A program made the position numbers and the translations under genes. The notes beneath the pieces were generated by a model. That model did no database searches. It worked only from the letters and a program-made list of their open reading frames with translations, and was not told where the DNA came from. DNA of 64,000 nucleotides. It comes from J027 sp034437655 (GTDB taxonomy: Bacteria > Chloroflexota > Anaerolineae > Aggregatilineales > J027). Positions 24,308 to 32,464 of this stretch are shown here, piece after piece (position 1 is the stretch's first letter; each line of letters begins with the position of its first letter). Location of the stretch: the NCBI GenBank assembly GCA_034437655.1, contig DAOTTU010000001.1:1-64000 (forward strand), read 5' to 3'.

Positions 24308-24451
24308 GTGCGTACTCTAGCTGCTACCAAAACTGTGAAATTTGATAATTTTACACCTGCGACCACTGTCGACAGCAGCTGGCAGTTTTTTGGTTTCTTT
24401 TATTTTTACTACTTTAGCAGCCCCACCAAGCGGAGACCCCTGCGCACCTAA
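24308..24451 (+). CDS. Aromatic-rich attenuator leader peptide
   Basis: This small frame starts at GTG 24308 with TGAGG 6 nt upstream and encodes 47 residues ending in TAA at 24449-24451. An in-frame ATG at 24296 would add M-R-F-F. Residues 25-36 read W-Q-F-F-G-F-F-Y-F-Y-Y-F: one Trp, six Phe and three Tyr in twelve positions. Such a run just before a terminator hairpin and an aromatic biosynthesis operon is the hallmark of a regulatory leader peptide like pheL or trpL. Low charged-aromatic-amino-acid tRNA would stall ribosomes at 24380-24415 and free downstream RNA to form an antiterminator. The reading frame and its composition are seen directly; the regulatory role is inferred. Confidence 0.75.
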   Translation: MRTLAATKTVKFDNFTPATTVDSSWQFFGFFYFYYFSSPTKRRPLRT

Positions 24452-24482
24452 ACGGTCAAGTTTAGCAGATAAGACAGCAACA

Positions 24483-24516
24483 GCACGGCGTCTCCCATCA
24501 GGCGCGGTGCTTTTTT
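24483..24516 (+). terminator. Attenuator terminator before aroH
   Basis: GCACGGCG (24483-24490) pairs with CGCGGTGC (24503-24510), with one internal G-G mismatch, and is followed directly by six Ts. It ends 27 bp before the aroH ATG and 31 bp after the leader-peptide stop. Confidence 0.7.
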
Positions 24517-24543
24517 GTTGTCTGGAACCAGAAAGAGGGCATT

Positions 24544-24993
24544 ATGGAGAATGTTACACCATCGGAAGAACAGTTGATTTGTCGGGGGATTCGCGGGGCA
24601 ACCACCTGCGCGGAAAATACCCGCGAATCAATCCTTGACGCCACCCGCGAACTGCTGATGGCCATTATTAAACTAAACGGCATCCGGCCAGAGGACGTCG
24701 GCAGTGCATTCCTCACCACCACCACCGATTTAAATGCCGACTATCCTGCGGTTGGTGCCCGCCAAATTGGTTGGCATGACGTTCCGCTGCTTTGTGCCCA
24801 CGAAATGAATGTTCCGCACGGCTTACCACGTTGCATCCGTGTGATGGTGATGTGGAATACTGCCAAACCGCAGGATGAAATTGTACATGTCTATCTGCGT
24901 GAAGCAGGTAACCTGCGCCCCGACCGCTCGCTGGAAATGCCTGAACTCATCGCTGAAATTCAAAAAGAACTACAAACTTTACCTATTGATTAA
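24544..24993 (+). CDS. aroH: Chorismate mutase, AroH type
   Basis: This 149-residue monofunctional chorismate mutase converts chorismate to prephenate. It belongs to the trimeric AroH class: R-G-I-R-G-A-T-T-C at the N-terminus, a central D-L-N-A-D-Y-P-A and A-R-Q-I-G-W, and L-P-R-C-I-R-V-M-V-M-W-N. It is preceded by AAAGAGGG and is the first structural gene after the attenuator. Feeding prephenate to TyrA two genes downstream fits the context. Confidence 0.92.
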   Translation: MENVTPSEEQLICRGIRGATTCAENTRESILDATRELLMAIIKLNGIRPEDVGSAFLTTTTDLNADYPAVGARQIGWHDVPLLCAHEMNVPHGLPRCIRVMVMWNTAKPQDEIVHVYLREAGNLRPDRSLEMPELIAEIQKELQTLPID

Positions 24994-25022
24994 TTAACAC
25001 CTGTCTTGAGGAGATTCTAACC

Positions 25023-26060
25023 ATGATCGTCATTATGCATTCAACCGCCAGCGCCCGTCAGATTTCCGAAGTTATCGCCCGTATCCGTGCGATGGGCTAC
25101 GATGTCCATCTTTCTGAAGGTGAAGACCGCACCATCATTGGCGTTATTGGTCAGGGACGCGCCCTCGACCGTGAACAGCTCAGCACCATGGCTGGTGTCG
25201 AAGATGTCCTGCGCGTCACCCATCCCTACAAAATCGCCAGCCGCCACTACCACCCCGACAACACCGTTTTCCCGCTGGGCAATACTCAGGTTGGCAGCAA
25301 CGACTTAACCATCATTGCGGGGCCGTGTTCAGTTGAAGGGCGCAGCGAATTATTAGAAGTCGCGCACATGGTCAAAGAAGCCGGTGCAACCGCGCTGCGT
25401 GGCGGGGCCTTCAAACCACGAACCAGCCCATACAGCTTCCAGGGGCTCGGAGAAGAGGGGTTGAAATATCTTGCTGAAGCGCGTGAACAGACCGGCCTGC
25501 CCGTGGTTACTGAAGTCATGGACCCCAGCCTGGTGCCGCTTGTGACTCAATACGCCGACGTGCTGCAAATCGGAGCGCGCAACATGCAGAACTACACGTT
25601 GCTGCACGCGGCCGGCGAAAGTATGCACCCGGTACTGCTCAAACGCGGCATGAGTAGCACGCTGGACGAATTGTTGCAAGCCGCCGAATACATCCTCAGC
25701 CACGGCAACATGCGTGTGATGGTCTGTGAACGTGGCATCCGCACCTTCGGCAAAGAAACCCGCAACACCTTCGACCTCAATGCCATTGTTGCCCTCAAGC
25801 AACTCACCCACCTCCCTGTCATTGCCGACCCCAGCCACGCCACCGGAAAATGGGAATATGTTGAAGGCGTCGCGCTGGGAGCAATTGCCGCAGGTGCCGA
25901 TGGCGTCATCGTAGAAGTCCATCAACAACCAGATGTCGCGCTCTCAGACGGTCGCCAATCATTGAAGCCGGCCAAATACACGGCCATGCTCGACAAAATT
26001 CGGGGGCTGGCAACGGTACTCGGGCGCAATGTCCCTGAAGCACAGCCGGTACTGACGTAA
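25023..26060 (+). CDS. aroF: 3-deoxy-7-phosphoheptulonate synthase with N-terminal regulatory domain
   Basis: DAHP synthase condenses erythrose 4-phosphate and phosphoenolpyruvate, the first shikimate step. The 345-residue protein has an N-terminal ferredoxin-like domain (about 1-85), known in Thermotoga and relatives to mediate feedback inhibition by aromatic amino acids, and a KDO8P-synthase-like barrel with I-A-G-P-C-S-V-E, R-G-G-A-F-K-P-R-T-S-P-Y and D-P-S-H-A-T-G. GAGGAG precedes the ATG. Its TAA overlaps the tyrA ATG by one base. Confidence 0.93.
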   Translation: MIVIMHSTASARQISEVIARIRAMGYDVHLSEGEDRTIIGVIGQGRALDREQLSTMAGVEDVLRVTHPYKIASRHYHPDNTVFPLGNTQVGSNDLTIIAGPCSVEGRSELLEVAHMVKEAGATALRGGAFKPRTSPYSFQGLGEEGLKYLAEAREQTGLPVVTEVMDPSLVPLVTQYADVLQIGARNMQNYTLLHAAGESMHPVLLKRGMSSTLDELLQAAEYILSHGNMRVMVCERGIRTFGKETRNTFDLNAIVALKQLTHLPVIADPSHATGKWEYVEGVALGAIAAGADGVIVEVHQQPDVALSDGRQSLKPAKYTAMLDKIRGLATVLGRNVPEAQPVLT

Positions 26061-26938
26061 TGAGCGACCACAGCGACGTTGACATCGGTGACTTTCATGT
26101 CCACATCATCGGTCTGGGGTTGATGGGGGCGTCGTTGGCAATGGTATGGCGGGATAAGCTGCGCCGTATCACTGCCGATGACTTATCTCCAGATGTGTTG
26201 TCTCATGCGTTGAACACTAATTTGATTGACGCAGCGGGCGCAACATGTTTGCCCCGCGCCGATGTTGTGGTGATCGCCGTGCCATCCGACCATATTATAG
26301 ATGTTCTTGCGGGGCTCCCACTCCGCGACGGTCAGCTTGTGATCGACATCGGCAGCACAAAGGCCAACATCTGCGCTGCACTGGACACTCTGCCAGCGGG
26401 GGTAATGTCTGTGGGGGGGCACCCGATGTGTGGTCTGGCAGAAAACGGATACTATAATGCCGTTTCCGACCTATACAACGGGGCACGGTTTGTATTGTGC
26501 AAAACAAACGGCACCACACCTTATGCGCAGGCCGTCGCTGAACAGTTGGCTTGCGCGGCGGGGTCAAATCCGCTGTGGATGGATCGTGAACAGCACGACT
26601 ACCTGACCGCCCTGACCAGTCACCTACCGCATCTGCTCAGTTTTGCGTTGATGCGGTTGGCGGTCGATGTTTCGTCTGAAGATGACGCCCTCTACAAGCT
26701 GGCGGCGGGTGGCTTCGACGGTGCAACACGCCTGGCCCGTACCAACGAAAGCATGATTCGTGGGATGTTGACCACCAATATTGCTAATATTCGCAGCTTA
26801 ACCGCCCGACTGCGTGAACACCTCGACCGTCTCGACACCATGCTAGAAGACCCGGCTGCTTTGGTCGAAGAACTGGCGCTTATTGTCGAAGCACGGCGAC
26901 ATTATTCAAGCGATTATGGTGAAAGGCCGATTGCATGA
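26060..26938 (+). CDS. tyrA: Prephenate dehydrogenase
   Basis: TyrA oxidises prephenate to 4-hydroxyphenylpyruvate for tyrosine synthesis. The 292-residue protein starts with an NAD(P)-binding G-L-G-L-M-G-A-S-L near residue 15, followed by D-I-G-S-T-K and G-G-H-P-M-C-G motifs of the family, and H-D-Y-L-T-A-L-T-S-H-L-P-H. No ACT domain is present. It is tightly coupled on both sides: TAATG with aroF and ATGA with aroA. Confidence 0.9.
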   Translation: MSDHSDVDIGDFHVHIIGLGLMGASLAMVWRDKLRRITADDLSPDVLSHALNTNLIDAAGATCLPRADVVVIAVPSDHIIDVLAGLPLRDGQLVIDIGSTKANICAALDTLPAGVMSVGGHPMCGLAENGYYNAVSDLYNGARFVLCKTNGTTPYAQAVAEQLACAAGSNPLWMDREQHDYLTALTSHLPHLLSFALMRLAVDVSSEDDALYKLAAGGFDGATRLARTNESMIRGMLTTNIANIRSLTARLREHLDRLDTMLEDPAALVEELALIVEARRHYSSDYGERPIA

Positions 26939-28260
26939 CCAACTCTGCTACCACAACCAGAACCCGGGTTCGTGTACGGCCGGGACGCGAATTGTCTGGA
27001 ACGGTGCGTGTCCCGGGTGACAAGTCTATTTCGCACCGCGCGCTGATTCTGGGAGCGCTGGCAACCGGCGTCACCGAGGTGCGGGGCTGGTTGCCGGCCG
27101 GCGATACCCTCGCGACATTGAACTGTATGCGGGCACTCGGCGTCAACATCGAGCAGCACGACGATACAACGCTCACTGTGCATGGCGTGGGGCTGGATGG
27201 GCTTGAACAACCAACAGAGACACTAAATTGTGTCAACGCAGGTACGCTCATGCGCTTGCTGGTAGGTGTGCTGGCGGGTCAACAATTCACCAGTGTGCTA
27301 GATGGCAGCGACCAACTCCGTAAGCGCCCGATGGGACGTGTCACCAATCCATTACGTTTGATGCACGCCAATATTGAAGAAGACGACGGCCGGGCACCGC
27401 TGTATATGAGCCCTTCCTTTTTGCAGGGCATCACCTACAAAATGCCTGTGGCCAGTGCGCAGGTAAAAAGCTGCCTGTTGCTGGCGGGGCTTTATGCAGC
27501 GGGAGATGTCACCGTTATAGAACCCGGGCCAGCACGTGACCACACCGAGCGCATGTTGACAGCAATGGGAGCAAACCTGAGCATTAACGGCAATACCATC
27601 ACCCTGCACGACACCTCGCAATTGCACCCGCTAAATTTAACCGTCCCCGGTGATATTTCTTCGGCGGCCTTTGTGCTGGTAGCCGGGGCCTTGCTCGGAC
27701 GGGATACAATACGGATTGAAGGCGTCGGCGTGAACCCCACGCGCACCGGGATTCTGGACGTATTGACACAGATGGGGCTTGACGTACAGCAAGACAATCC
27801 ACGCAATGAAGGTGGTGAACCCGTAGCCGACCTGGTGCTGAGTGGGCAAGCCTTGCAGGGCACATCTATCGGCGGCGCGGTTGTGGTGCGGATGATTGAC
27901 GAATTCCCGGCGCTGATGGTCGCAGCCACGCAGGCCAGAGGGCGCACTGAGGTCACTGACGCCCGTGAGTTGCGCGTCAAAGAAACAGACCGTATCGCCG
28001 TGATGGCGTCCGAACTACGCAAGATGGGTGCAACTATTGACGAACGTGAGGACGGCTTTATGCTCAGCGGGCCGCAGATGCTCAAGGGCGCAACAGTCGA
28101 TGGCCATGACGATCACCGCGTGGCGATGAGTTTGGTGCTGGCCGGTTTGCTGGCCAATGGTGAGACGGTTGTTGAAGACGCGAGGTGCATTAATGACTCA
28201 TTTCCGGGCTTTGTGGAAGTACTGCAAACGCTCGGTGCAGATGTCGAATGGGCGGAATAG
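26935..28260 (+). CDS. aroA: 3-phosphoshikimate 1-carboxyvinyltransferase
   Basis: EPSP synthase (441 residues) joins phosphoenolpyruvate to shikimate 3-phosphate. Family motifs include G-D-K-S-I-S-H-R-A near residue 27, N-A-G-T-L-M-R-L-L, D-G-S-x-x-L-R-K-R-P-M and the C-terminal D-H-R-V-A-M-S. The start overlaps the tyrA stop as ATGA. A 131-bp gap follows before the LLM-class gene, so this may be the end of a first transcription unit. Confidence 0.94.
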   Translation: MTNSATTTRTRVRVRPGRELSGTVRVPGDKSISHRALILGALATGVTEVRGWLPAGDTLATLNCMRALGVNIEQHDDTTLTVHGVGLDGLEQPTETLNCVNAGTLMRLLVGVLAGQQFTSVLDGSDQLRKRPMGRVTNPLRLMHANIEEDDGRAPLYMSPSFLQGITYKMPVASAQVKSCLLLAGLYAAGDVTVIEPGPARDHTERMLTAMGANLSINGNTITLHDTSQLHPLNLTVPGDISSAAFVLVAGALLGRDTIRIEGVGVNPTRTGILDVLTQMGLDVQQDNPRNEGGEPVADLVLSGQALQGTSIGGAVVVRMIDEFPALMVAATQARGRTEVTDARELRVKETDRIAVMASELRKMGATIDEREDGFMLSGPQMLKGATVDGHDDHRVAMSLVLAGLLANGETVVEDARCINDSFPGFVEVLQTLGADVEWAE

Positions 28261-28391
28261 GGCGGGACACCCATTTTAAACACAGCGTAGATAGTTTTAG
28301 GTCGCATACCCAACACAGGTGAACTGATCTACAATCATCCTTGCAACACGCGATCACTTTTGATCATCAACAGAAAAAGGGATTCATAATC

Positions 28392-29270
28392 ATGCATATC
28401 GGACTTCAAGTTTTTCGCTACAATTGGGATGGTAGCCCGGATAACATTGGCGTCAAGTTTGCAGAAATTGCGCGTCGCGCCGAAAGTAATGGCTTCTATA
28501 GCCTGTGGGTAATGGACCATTATTTTCAGATGGAATTTCTCGGTAATGCAGATGAACCGATGCTCGAAGCCTACACCACGCTTGGATTCGCAGCGGGGAT
28601 CACAGAAAAGCTAAAGCTCGGCGCACTGGTAACAGGCGTTAACTATCGTCATCCCGGTTTTCTGGTGAAAACGGTCACCGCGCTGGATGTCCTGTCAGGT
28701 GGACGCGCCTACCTTGGCATCGGGGCTGGTTGGTACGAACGCGAGGCGCAGGGCCTGGGCTTCCCATTCCCGCCGCTGGCTGAACGCTTCGAGCGCTTAG
28801 AGGAAACCCTACAAATTGCGCACCAGATGTGGTCCCGGGAACCTGTCACGGCTTATGCAGGGCAACATTATCACCTCGCCGAACCCCTCAATAATCCCCC
28901 GGCCCAGACAACACCACACCCCCCAATCATGGTTGGCGGTGGTGGCGAGAAAAAGACCTTACGGCTGGTGGCTCAATATGCTGACGCCTGTAACCTGTTC
29001 TTGCAGCTTGGCATGGATGGCATTCAACACAAACTGAACGTCCTTAAGGATCACTGCGAAACGGTTGGGCGTGACTATGACGAGATCGAGAAGACCACGC
29101 TTGGCACTGCCAGCCTGCAAGCAGATGGCGCAGACGGTATTATCGAGACGTGTCGTCAACTTGCGGCGCTAGGAGTGAGCCACGCCATCTTTAACATGAT
29201 GGACTATACCGACCTCCAGCAACTTGATGTGTTCGGGCAGGAAATCATCCCGGCGGTGGCAGAACTTTAA
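28392..29270 (+). CDS. LLM-class flavin/F420-dependent oxidoreductase
   Basis: This 292-residue TIM-barrel protein of the luciferase-like monooxygenase superfamily resembles the F420-dependent group. Marks are G-L-Q-V-F-R-Y at the start, G-F-Y-S-L-W-V-M-D-H, G-A-L-V-T-G-V-N-Y-R-H-P and G-G-R-A-Y-L-G-I-G-A-G-W-Y. The ATG at 28392 is preceded by AAAAGGG; an upstream in-frame start lacks one. It interrupts the aromatic genes but shows no obvious link with them. Substrate and cofactor (F420 or FMN) are not determinable here. Confidence 0.75.
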   Translation: MHIGLQVFRYNWDGSPDNIGVKFAEIARRAESNGFYSLWVMDHYFQMEFLGNADEPMLEAYTTLGFAAGITEKLKLGALVTGVNYRHPGFLVKTVTALDVLSGGRAYLGIGAGWYEREAQGLGFPFPPLAERFERLEETLQIAHQMWSREPVTAYAGQHYHLAEPLNNPPAQTTPHPPIMVGGGGEKKTLRLVAQYADACNLFLQLGMDGIQHKLNVLKDHCETVGRDYDEIEKTTLGTASLQADGADGIIETCRQLAALGVSHAIFNMMDYTDLQQLDVFGQEIIPAVAEL

Positions 29271-29303
29271 TATGCTGCAAACGCATAGCTCGCATGTTAA
29301 CGG

Positions 29304-29333
29304 ATGACACAAATGGATTGCACGCGGTATAAT
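29304..29333 (+). promoter_or_regulatory. Putative sigma-70 promoter of the GNAT gene
   Basis: ATGACA (29304-29309), an 18-bp spacer and a perfect TATAAT (29328-29333) lie 44 bp before the GNAT start. It could also drive the downstream aroE-aroC-aroKB-aroQ genes independently of the attenuator. Confidence 0.5.
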
Positions 29334-29376
29334 TAAACTTATTCTTCAATTTATTAACATAAAAGGCGTGTAATTC

Positions 29377-30390
29377 ATGAGTATTTCAAATTTTACTTCA
29401 ATTCCTGAAGGCTACCGACCCGAGACGCTACAACCAGACCATATTCCGCAAATGGTAGAACTTATCAACCATGTCACTGCCGACTATGATCCGGATAGTC
29501 AGCGGAGCATGACCGTTGAGGAGCTTGAACATCAGTTTCAAACGCCGGGGATTGACCTTGAGAGTGGGACGTTCAACGTGTTCTCGGGCCAGCATCTGGT
29601 GCTGTCAGCCGTCGCGTTTTCAATGCCGCCCTATGTTGAGGCGAACTTGCGGTTTTTCGTTCATCCAGCGCATCGCCAGCCAGAACTGACCGAGGCCGTC
29701 TACAGCCGTTGTGAAAAGCACGTTCGATCCTTCGTTGCACTGGCCGATCCTGAGCAGCGTGTTATCTGGAGTACCGGGACGGATGGCAAAGAAACCTGGC
29801 TGCGTGAGTTCCTGAAGTCGCATGGGTTTGGGATTGCGCGTGCCTTCTGGCGGATGCGAATTGATATGGATGAACAGCCCCCGGCTCCGAACTTTGACGG
29901 CCTGCAACTACGCCCCTTCGATCCTGACCAACACATGCGCCCGGTCTATGACGCAATCGGTGATGCGTTTAAGGATCACCATGGGTATCGGGAATCTGAA
30001 GACGAAGACGCCGACTTCGAACGCTGGCGGCATAACATGACCAGTAGTGAACGTTTTGACCCATCACTATGGTTTGTGCTGGTTGATGGCGCGGAAATCG
30101 CAGGGGCAGCGTTGGGCCGCCCCGAAGCAACAAGTCATCCAGAAGCAGGCTATATTGATATACTCGGCGTGCGGCCGCAGTGGCGGCGACGAGGATTGGG
30201 TAAGGCACTATTGTTGCACAGTTTCAACGAATTCTGGAAACGGGGCAAGCGGAGTGTTACTCTAGGTGTTGATGCCGACAGCCTGACCGGAGCCACACGG
30301 CTGTATGAAAAGGCCGGCATGTATCGCGATTCAGAATGGTTCATCTATGAAAAGGAACTGCGCCCCGGCACAGACCCCATTCGCCGCTAG
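29377..30390 (+). CDS. Tandem GNAT-family N-acetyltransferase
   Basis: This 337-residue protein appears to contain two GNAT folds. The N-terminal half is degenerate. The C-terminal half has a good acetyl-CoA loop, V-R-P-Q-W-R-R-R-G-L-G-K-A-L-L, followed by G-V-D-A-D-S-L-T-G-A-T-R-L-Y-E-K-A-G-M, as in MshD-like and related enzymes. It has its own promoter and ends 35 bp before aroE. The acceptor is unknown. Confidence 0.75.
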   Translation: MSISNFTSIPEGYRPETLQPDHIPQMVELINHVTADYDPDSQRSMTVEELEHQFQTPGIDLESGTFNVFSGQHLVLSAVAFSMPPYVEANLRFFVHPAHRQPELTEAVYSRCEKHVRSFVALADPEQRVIWSTGTDGKETWLREFLKSHGFGIARAFWRMRIDMDEQPPAPNFDGLQLRPFDPDQHMRPVYDAIGDAFKDHHGYRESEDEDADFERWRHNMTSSERFDPSLWFVLVDGAEIAGAALGRPEATSHPEAGYIDILGVRPQWRRRGLGKALLLHSFNEFWKRGKRSVTLGVDADSLTGATRLYEKAGMYRDSEWFIYEKELRPGTDPIRR

Positions 30391-30425
30391 TTTTGTACCC
30401 ACACGGAGAGAAGTCAGCAACACCT

Positions 30426-31277
30426 ATGAATAAAGTTGGATTGATCGGCTACCCGGTTGAACACAGCGTCTCCCCCGCCATGCATAACGCCGCCTTCGCG
30501 CATCTCGGCATGGACGACTGGCACTATGAATTGCTCCCTACCCCACCAGCGGAATTGCCGCAGCGCATTGCAGCATTGAAAGCCGAGGGCTACGTGGGGG
30601 CGAACGTGACCGTGCCACACAAGCAAGCGGTTATCCCTCTGCTGGACAGGGTTGGAATGGCGGCGCGGGGCGTCAACGCCGTGAATACCATTCTGCGTAA
30701 CGAGGCCGGGCAGCTTGAAGGCCATAATACCGACACCCCCGGCTTTATCCTTGACCTCGAAGCTCATAACGTTGAGGTGGCAGGCAAGCACGCGCTGGTC
30801 TTGGGGGCAGGCGGTTCGGCGCACGCGGTCGTGTTAGGATTAGCCAATCGCGGTGCGACAGTGACAATCATCAACCGCACCGAGCATAACGCCTGGCAAT
30901 TGCGTGAGGATGTGCGCAAGGGGGTGTCTCGACAGTTCAGGGTTAACGTGCAGCCGCAAAAGTCACTGCAAACGGTGCTGAATGATGCTGACCTTATTGT
31001 AAATTGCACACCGTTGGGGATGTGGCCAGAGGTGAATGCTTCGCCACTTCCTGATGACGTACAGCTTAAAGCCGATAGTATCATATATGATCTGGTCTAT
31101 CGTCCGGCTAAAACCCGTTTACTGGAACAAGCTGAACAAGCCGGCGCACAGGCCATTGGTGGTATTGGAATGTTAATTTATCAGGGTGCGGCCGCGTTTG
31201 AACTGTGGACAGGGCAAACGGCCCCGGTTGAAGTCATGCGCAAAGCGGCCCTGCAAGCACTGGAGCAACACGAATGA
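30426..31277 (+). CDS. aroE: Shikimate dehydrogenase
   Basis: AroE reduces 3-dehydroshikimate to shikimate with NADPH. The 283-residue protein has the substrate motif G-Y-P-V-E-H-S-V-S-P-x-M-H-N near the N-terminus, N-V-T-V-P-H-K with the catalytic Lys, and G-A-G-G-S-A-H-A-V for NADP binding. The ATG at 30426 is chosen because the frame upstream is not conserved-looking. The stop overlaps the aroC start (ATGA). Confidence 0.93.
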   Translation: MNKVGLIGYPVEHSVSPAMHNAAFAHLGMDDWHYELLPTPPAELPQRIAALKAEGYVGANVTVPHKQAVIPLLDRVGMAARGVNAVNTILRNEAGQLEGHNTDTPGFILDLEAHNVEVAGKHALVLGAGGSAHAVVLGLANRGATVTIINRTEHNAWQLREDVRKGVSRQFRVNVQPQKSLQTVLNDADLIVNCTPLGMWPEVNASPLPDDVQLKADSIIYDLVYRPAKTRLLEQAEQAGAQAIGGIGMLIYQGAAAFELWTGQTAPVEVMRKAALQALEQHE

Positions 31278-32464
31278 ACAACACACGCATTCGCTTCTTA
31301 ACCGCAGGCGAAAGCCACGGCCCATTATTGACAACGATTCTTGAAGGTATCCCGGCCGGGCTGGAACTCTTGCCAGACGACATTGCCCTACAACTGGCAC
31401 GTCGTCAAAAGGGCTACGGCAGTGGCGGCCGCATGCACATTGAACGCGACCGCGCCCGCTTAACCGGGGGCTGGATGGCCGGCAAAACCACAGGCGGTCC
31501 CATCAGCATGATTGTCGAAAACCGGGACTGGAAAAACTGGGCCGAGCGCGACATCACCCCGATGACGACGCCGCGCCCCGGCCATGCTGACCTGACAGGC
31601 ACCATCAAATACGGTTACGACGATCTGCGCCTGTCATTGGAACGGGCCAGCGCGCGCGAAACGACGATGCGTGTCGCCGTTGGTGCGGTGTGTCAGCAAT
31701 TGTTAGCAGAGTTTGGCATCATTGTCGGCGGTTATGTGACCGAAATCGGGGGGGAATGCGCCCACTTTGATGACGACCCACCCGACTACGAAGCTCGGTT
31801 CGCAGCGGCCGAAGAATCCGAAGTGCGTTGCCCCGACCCTGACGCCTCTGAACGTATCCGGGCTGCCATTCGCCAGGTAAAAATCGACAAAGACACCCTC
31901 GGCGGTGTTATAGAGGTCGCAGTGTTGAACCTGCCACCGGGCCTGGGTTCACATGTACATTACGACCGTCGCTTAACCGGGCGTCTGGTCGGGGCGGTGT
32001 GTAGCATTCAAAGTATCAAGGGCGCTGAAGTGGGCACAGCCTTTGACAACACCCGCAAGCGCGGCACACAGGTGCATGACGAAATTGAACAGGACGCCGA
32101 TGGCAACCTCCACCGCCGGACGAATCGTGCCGGGGGGCTGGAAGGTGGCATTACAACCGGAGAGCCGCTGGTCGTCCGCGCCGCAATGAAACCCATCAGC
32201 ACCACCCTTACGCCACTCGACTCAGTAGACCTCTTTACAGGCGAAAATGGGCAGACGGTCTATGAACGCAGCGACTTCTGCGCCACCCCTCGTGCTGTAC
32301 CCGTCATTGAGGCGATGGTGTCGATCATATTGGCGGACGCGCTGCTGGAAAAACTCGGCGGCGATTCGATGGACGAAATGCGCCCACGTTTCGAGCAGTT
32401 AAAGCGCGGCAATATCAAAGACTTTCAACTCCACAATAAAGAATGGCGGTTCGGCTATGAATAA
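31274..32464 (+). CDS. aroC: Chorismate synthase
   Basis: AroC (396 residues) eliminates phosphate from EPSP to give chorismate, using reduced FMN. Signatures are G-E-S-H-G-P near the start, R-R-Q-x-G-Y-G-S-G-G-R, R-A-S-A-R-E-T and the C-terminal E-A-M-V. It overlaps aroE by 4 bp and aroKB by 8 bp, so it is translationally coupled at both ends. Confidence 0.95.
   Translation: MNNTRIRFLTAGESHGPLLTTILEGIPAGLELLPDDIALQLARRQKGYGSGGRMHIERDRARLTGGWMAGKTTGGPISMIVENRDWKNWAERDITPMTTPRPGHADLTGTIKYGYDDLRLSLERASARETTMRVAVGAVCQQLLAEFGIIVGGYVTEIGGECAHFDDDPPDYEARFAAAEESEVRCPDPDASERIRAAIRQVKIDKDTLGGVIEVAVLNLPPGLGSHVHYDRRLTGRLVGAVCSIQSIKGAEVGTAFDNTRKRGTQVHDEIEQDADGNLHRRTNRAGGLEGGITTGEPLVVRAAMKPISTTLTPLDSVDLFTGENGQTVYERSDFCATPRAVPVIEAMVSIILADALLEKLGGDSMDEMRPRFEQLKRGNIKDFQLHNKEWRFGYE

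Larger units (their letters stand above)
24199..24543 (+). promoter_or_regulatory. Aromatic operon promoter and attenuator leader region
   Basis: This 345-bp region between the membrane-protein gene and aroH holds a promoter (24246-24274), a 47-codon leader peptide with an aromatic run (24308-24451), a 6-bp hairpin over its stop codon (CTAAAC at 24448-24453 with GTTTAG at 24460-24465), and a terminator-like hairpin with six Ts (24483-24516). GGAGAC (24432-24437) can pair with GTCTCC (24490-24495) as a candidate antiterminator. The layout matches translation-coupled attenuation as in enterobacterial phe and trp operons. Confidence 0.7.

Noticed and set aside
24199..24543. T-box riboswitch upstream of aroH
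   Set aside because: No T-box-like AGGGTGGNACCGCG sequence or specifier-loop arrangement was seen; the leader-peptide arrangement explains the region better.
24342..24638. A 98-residue frame across the aromatic leader and aroH start
   Set aside because: It runs out of frame through the attenuator and into aroH. The leader peptide in another frame has the ribosome-binding site and the meaningful composition.
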